From: Doryteuthis pealeii
Lineage: Eukaryota; Mollusca; Cephalopoda; Myopsida; Loliginidae
DNA: 64,000 nucleotides
NCBI GenBank assembly: GCA_023376005.1
Contig: CM042157.1
Span: 55,571,287-55,635,286, forward strand
Direction: 5' to 3'
Each line of letters starts with the position of its first letter. Position 1 is the first letter of the stretch. The position numbers and the translations under genes were made by a program. Below are positions 60,306 to 64,000 of the stretch, in pieces. Below the pieces are notes generated by a model. The model was not told the origin of the DNA. It was given only the letters and a program-made list of their open reading frames with translations, and did not search any database.

Positions 60306-61918
60306 CTGGCTTATCCATAACCAAAAACTGGCCAAATTCCTACAAAATGAAGACATCAGATAACTTTGGCGTTGCTTTACTAAACCACAATTGATGTAAT
60401 TTTTACACTTTTATTTATTTACAGCCATTACACTTTTCAACTTTTCTATATTTAAGTGTTCTATCTGTGTCTAATCCCCTGTATTTCCAATTTAGAACCA
60501 ATTATACTTTCTGACTTGCAATCTGTACTATTATTCTGATTGATTGTATGTACAACCATTACAATTTTCTATCTAGTATCAGAGTGTAGTATCTGTGCTT
60601 GTTTCCTAAACTTTCTAAACTGGAATCAGTTATGCTTTTTGGGAAGAGAAAAAAGGTGTGAAGGAGGAAAGGTTAGAAAGCTAAAAGAAAAGAAAAATAT
60701 CTGAAAGGAAATAAATAGATATTTGTATAAAAAGGGGGAAACACAAAAATATAGAGGAACAAACTGGCTGCTGGATATCAAGACAATGAATGAAATATAG
60801 AAAAGTAATAAGTAAGGAGGAAAAAGTGTAAATTTTGATGTTATAAAGTTCTTTATGGAGAGAAAGAAAATATGAAAGAGGATTCAGTTGAAAATATTTC
60901 TGCATTCTCCCTTTGTCATATATGAAACTAATCTGTTTGTATAACATTTAGATAATAATATAAACAAACAAGGATTGGAAGTGATAAGAGAATGGAAAGA
61001 TACAGACAAAGACTGAGAGAAGAGAATTAGCACAAGATAATTGATAATCTTAGTTGTCAACACCTGCAGAATTTCCATGGGTCCAGTTAGCAAAGCATTT
61101 GATATGCAACTTTTTTTCCTTAATTTTTTTCCCCCAATGATATGCCTATTTTGTTAAGCAATATAACCAATTAGTTATATTTATGGACACCTAATATATA
61201 AGTGTGCTTTCTTATCATCTATATTCTGACGTACTACCTTCCTTCATCAGGAAAGATGAATTCATTATCAACAAAACAGTTGGAATAGAAATTCAACAAT
61301 TCTTTAGTGCTAAAATGATTCAAGATAAAACCAGAGCTGGCAAGATGCTATTTATAATTTCCTATGATGCTGAAGAAGTAATCTACAACAGTTCATCTTT
61401 TTTTTTCTTTTTGCGCAATGTGTACATTACAGGGCTAATGTTACATTGATTTTCATTGGTATTTGAGGCAGTCCATCAAAAGTAGTGTTAAAGCTGTTGA
61501 TTATTCTTTTATACTTCCCCGACAATACTACTGCTCCCACAGCATGAGTTGCCAAAACAGTTGTGTGTGCAAGAGCAAAATCAAAGTGTTGCTATTCCCC
61601 TAGCCCTGGCATTCAATGGCTTTGAAAGGCCGCTTATCTGAAATATACAATGATGTAGAGAGGTCAGGTAATCTGCTGAAAATTCTAAGACACAGAAAAA
61701 AAACAAAAAAACAAAAAAACAAAAAACAAACCAAAACAAATTGAGAACATCAAACTTGTTTATTGCTTTTTGTCTGTGATAGATTTAGTAGTATGTGTCA
61801 AACAGCCTCTTACTTAGTTGTTCAGTGCAGTTTATTCATACCGTTTGTCATTGGAATGTTTGATTACTATGAAAATGGATAGAAAAAACAATTGTAAACT
61901 CTGTACCTACTACTGTTC

Positions 61919-62345
61919 TGTCAGTGGGGCTTAGAATATGTTGACTTTATTTCCTGGAGTAAGGGGCTTCCCAGTAGAAAGACTTGATATCATATAACTG
62001 TATAATTTTTTTTTGTATTAAGAATAGTTACTTGTAGCTATAATTGTTTACTAAGGATTATTATTAGTCACTTGAAACTATATAACTGTGCAAACAAATA
62101 ACTCTTATTAAATAGAAATAATTACTTAAAACTATACAACTATTAATATTACATAGGAATACTTGAAGCCATACAACTGTGTGCAAATTATTTGCATTAG
62201 ATAGAAATACTTTATATCATGTAACTGTGTATAAAAAGCTCTACACAAAAAAATGTAAATATAAATGTACACTGAGTGCAATTCTCTAACTTCTAGACAT
62301 AAAATAACCCTAGACTGGTTTGCATACCATTAAAATTAATTAAAT
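61919..62345 (+). repeat. Family A repeat, internally deleted
   Basis: Head remnant (TATGTTGACTTTATTTCCTG) followed directly by four or five internal ACTTGAAACTATATAACTGT-type units (61980-62230) and the full tail (AGACATAAAATAACCCTAGA, ATACCATTAAAATTAATT). Confidence 0.75.
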
Positions 62346-62655
62346 GTTATGAAGACTGGCATAATAAATGCCTTTTACTCTATGTGAAAAACTTTAATGA
62401 CAGCAGATGGTCAGGTGAAGCAGATAGAGGTTTTACCTAGGTATTAGTCAAGAACTAATGAATAATTCTATGGATAAGGGGTAGAGTTTGGGACTATGAT
62501 TTCTTTAATTCTAAAAGTGATTTTTTTGTCATTGAATAAAGATTTAAATGATGCCAAATTTAAATGATGTAAATAGAGAATTTTATAAGAAAAATCTATT
62601 CATTTTAGAAACCTTTTGAATTACAAGGTTGAATTCTTATAGATACAGTGGGTTG

Positions 62656-62845
62656 CAAAATAGAGGCATGAGGGTTATTGGCTTCAGAAATGAAATTGGC
62701 AACCCCAATTCAAATCCTGGACAAGGCTGTTTGTTTTACTTTGTACTAATGCACCTGAGAAAAATATAGATATATCTATTCTCCCTCCTGCTATGGGTAA
62801 ATAGTAGGGCAGAGTGATAGAGGGGTTTAGTAAATCATACATTGG
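62656..62845 (+). repeat. SINE family B copy
   Basis: GAGGCATGAGGGTTATTGGC, CAATTCAAATCCTGGACAAG, TTGTACTAATGCACCTGAG, GGTAAATAGTAGGGCAGAG. Confidence 0.75.
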
Positions 62846-62933
62846 GTTGCTAAAGCCCACACTTTACTGAGAAAAACATGTAAAATCCCCAAATCTTTCT
62901 GAAATGGATAAAGTTTTTGATCTAGTTTGGTGA

Positions 62934-63144
62934 CACAGATATAATTCCTGTCTGATTAGTGTAAAGTAACTCAGACATGTGACATATGTATATCAAATAT
63001 TGATTAGATGAAATTGATTAAGATGTAAGTTTTTTTTCTACTAGTTCATCTTAATTAGTTATATCTTATCAGTATTTGATTATATATATCAAATGTCACA
63101 TGTCTGAGTTACTTTACACTAATCAGACAGGATTTATATTTGTG
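62934..63144. repeat. Long palindrome, about 210 bp
   Basis: The left arm CCTGTCTGATTAGTGTAAAG, TAACTCAGACATGTGACAT and onward pairs with the right arm ATGTCACATGTCTGAGTTA and CTTTACACTAATCAGACAGG. The 40-base outer part is perfect and the inner part is imperfect; arms are about 90 bases around a T-rich loop. The outer ends CACAGATATAA and TTATATTTGTG also pair. Confidence 0.9.
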
Positions 63145-63884
63145 TCTATTTATCTTTGACCAGCCAGCACATTTAGTGTTACAGGATAAAATAGACAATG
63201 TTTTGTGGCATATCAGCTAAAATAAAACAAAAAAAGAAATAGAAGAAAAGATAAAATCAATGTGAATAATCTGTTAATTACCCATAAAATTGAGGTCATT
63301 GTATACAAAACTTTTGTGCACTGATCCCCCTCCCCCCCATCAATACAGATTTGAATGAATTACATGCAATATTGTTGATGCACTTAAAATTATTTGACGC
63401 TAAATCCATTGTTGAGAACATTTAAGAATTTTATGGATTTATCTTGTGTTGCATTTCTTTTTTCTTTTTTTTTTGTTAAAAGAAATTTAAAAAGAAAAAA
63501 GATGTTTATAATTTGGTAGTAGACTAATGCAATATTAGATTAGGATGTAAATGTTTGAAATACCACTAAACAGACAAGCCAAACTATTCCAGTGGATATT
63601 TCTCTGTCATAATGTAAAACACATAACTTACTTTCAGTTATCCCATCCCAAATATGGTGAGGCATTATTTAAAAAAGTTAATTATATAGTTTTCATGTAT
63701 AATAAGCACCCCTAACTTTTGGGCTGAAAAATCTGGGAAAATAGTGCTTCTTACACAAATAATAAAGGTATTTAGTTAGACTTTTAATCGGAAAAAACTG
63801 TCTTCAAATTTAATTTCATAACATGAAATGGTAAGTAAATAAAGTGAGTAATAAGAGCAAAAGACATATAGCTTATAATTCTGT

Positions 63885-64000
63885 GGGGGAATCCCCATGG
63901 CATAGTGGCTAATATACTGGACTGCACTATTACATGCACTTTTAGACTAATATCCTCAGGAAAGGTATGAAGCCCCTAATTTCCCCCCAGCTATTGGATT
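63885..64000 (+). repeat. SINE family D, cut by the window end
   Basis: GGGAATCCCCATGGCATAGT, then CTGGACTGCACTATTAC, AGACTAATATCCTCAGGAAA; continues beyond the window. Confidence 0.7.

Larger units (their letters stand above)
38977..64000 (+). other. Prune intron 3, or gene end not seen (at least 25 kb)
   Basis: From the GTAAGA donor to the window end I find no exon that continues Prune convincingly. Stretches with nothing I recognise are 38977-39720, 39881-41841, 42125-42424, 44001-44365, 44746-45169, 45452-45960, 46568-46840, 47131-47551, 57293-57734, 57880-58255, 58440-59644, 59936-60084, 60306-61918, 62346-62655 and 63145-63885. The segment 47360-47551 has a 72-codon open frame preceded by a possible acceptor, but no recognisable product. 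Confidence 0.55.

Noticed and set aside
61204..61449. 81-codon frame beginning after a good acceptor (TTCCTTCATCAG at 61239-61250), in the phase needed to continue Prune exon 3
   Set aside because: The encoded text (KDEFIINKTVGIEIQQFF...) does not contain the VGSCATL segment expected next in Prune, runs into a T-rich stretch without a good donor, and matches no family I know. RNA evidence joining 38976 to 61251 would revive it.

Overview
This window looks like a stretch of animal nuclear genome: very AT-rich, with no operons, introns tens of kilobases long, and dense old interspersed repeats. The repeats (tRNA-headed SINEs, an RNase-H-bearing LINE, RTE-clade and mariner relics, TTAA-flanked MITEs) together with one recognisable host gene fit a lophotrochozoan invertebrate. 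I infer a mollusc, most likely a coleoid cephalopod such as an octopus; this is a judgement from repeat style, not a proven identification.

The one host gene I recognise is on the + strand: the 5' part of a Prune homologue (DHH-superfamily phosphoesterase, short-chain exopolyphosphatase family). Three coding exons are visible: 2959-2994, 33664-33768 and 38699-38976. Their phases are compatible, their GT/AG signals are good, and they encode the first ~139 residues. Intron 1 is about 30.7 kb, intron 2 about 4.9 kb, and intron 3 runs past the window end. The rest of the protein is not in the window. The metal-site segments GNESADLDS and IDHRP are intact, but the DHH box itself reads DQN.

Region by region: 1-2731 is upstream or non-coding sequence with microsatellites. 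2732-2994 is the first coding exon with an apparent 5' UTR. 2995-33663 is intron 1, carrying many SINE copies, a 5'-truncated LINE (15030-16870), mariner relics, a possible LTR (18067-18456) and MITEs. 33769-38698 is intron 2, with local tandem repeats interrupted by a SINE. 38977-64000 is intron 3, with long palindromes (41918-42114 and 62934-63144), more mariner relics, and a direct tandem duplication of about 4.87 kb (47552-52426 and 52427-57292) whose copies differ by small indels and a few substitutions.

The repeats form a small ecosystem. Families A and D share a 3' tail with the LINE at 15-16.9 kb, which suggests they are mobilised by that LINE's machinery. Family B is the most abundant tRNA-headed SINE, with about 20 copies on both strands. 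Family T is a tRNA-headed SINE with clear A and B boxes. I found no CRISPR array, rRNA, functional tRNA gene or intact transposase, and no multi-gene system.
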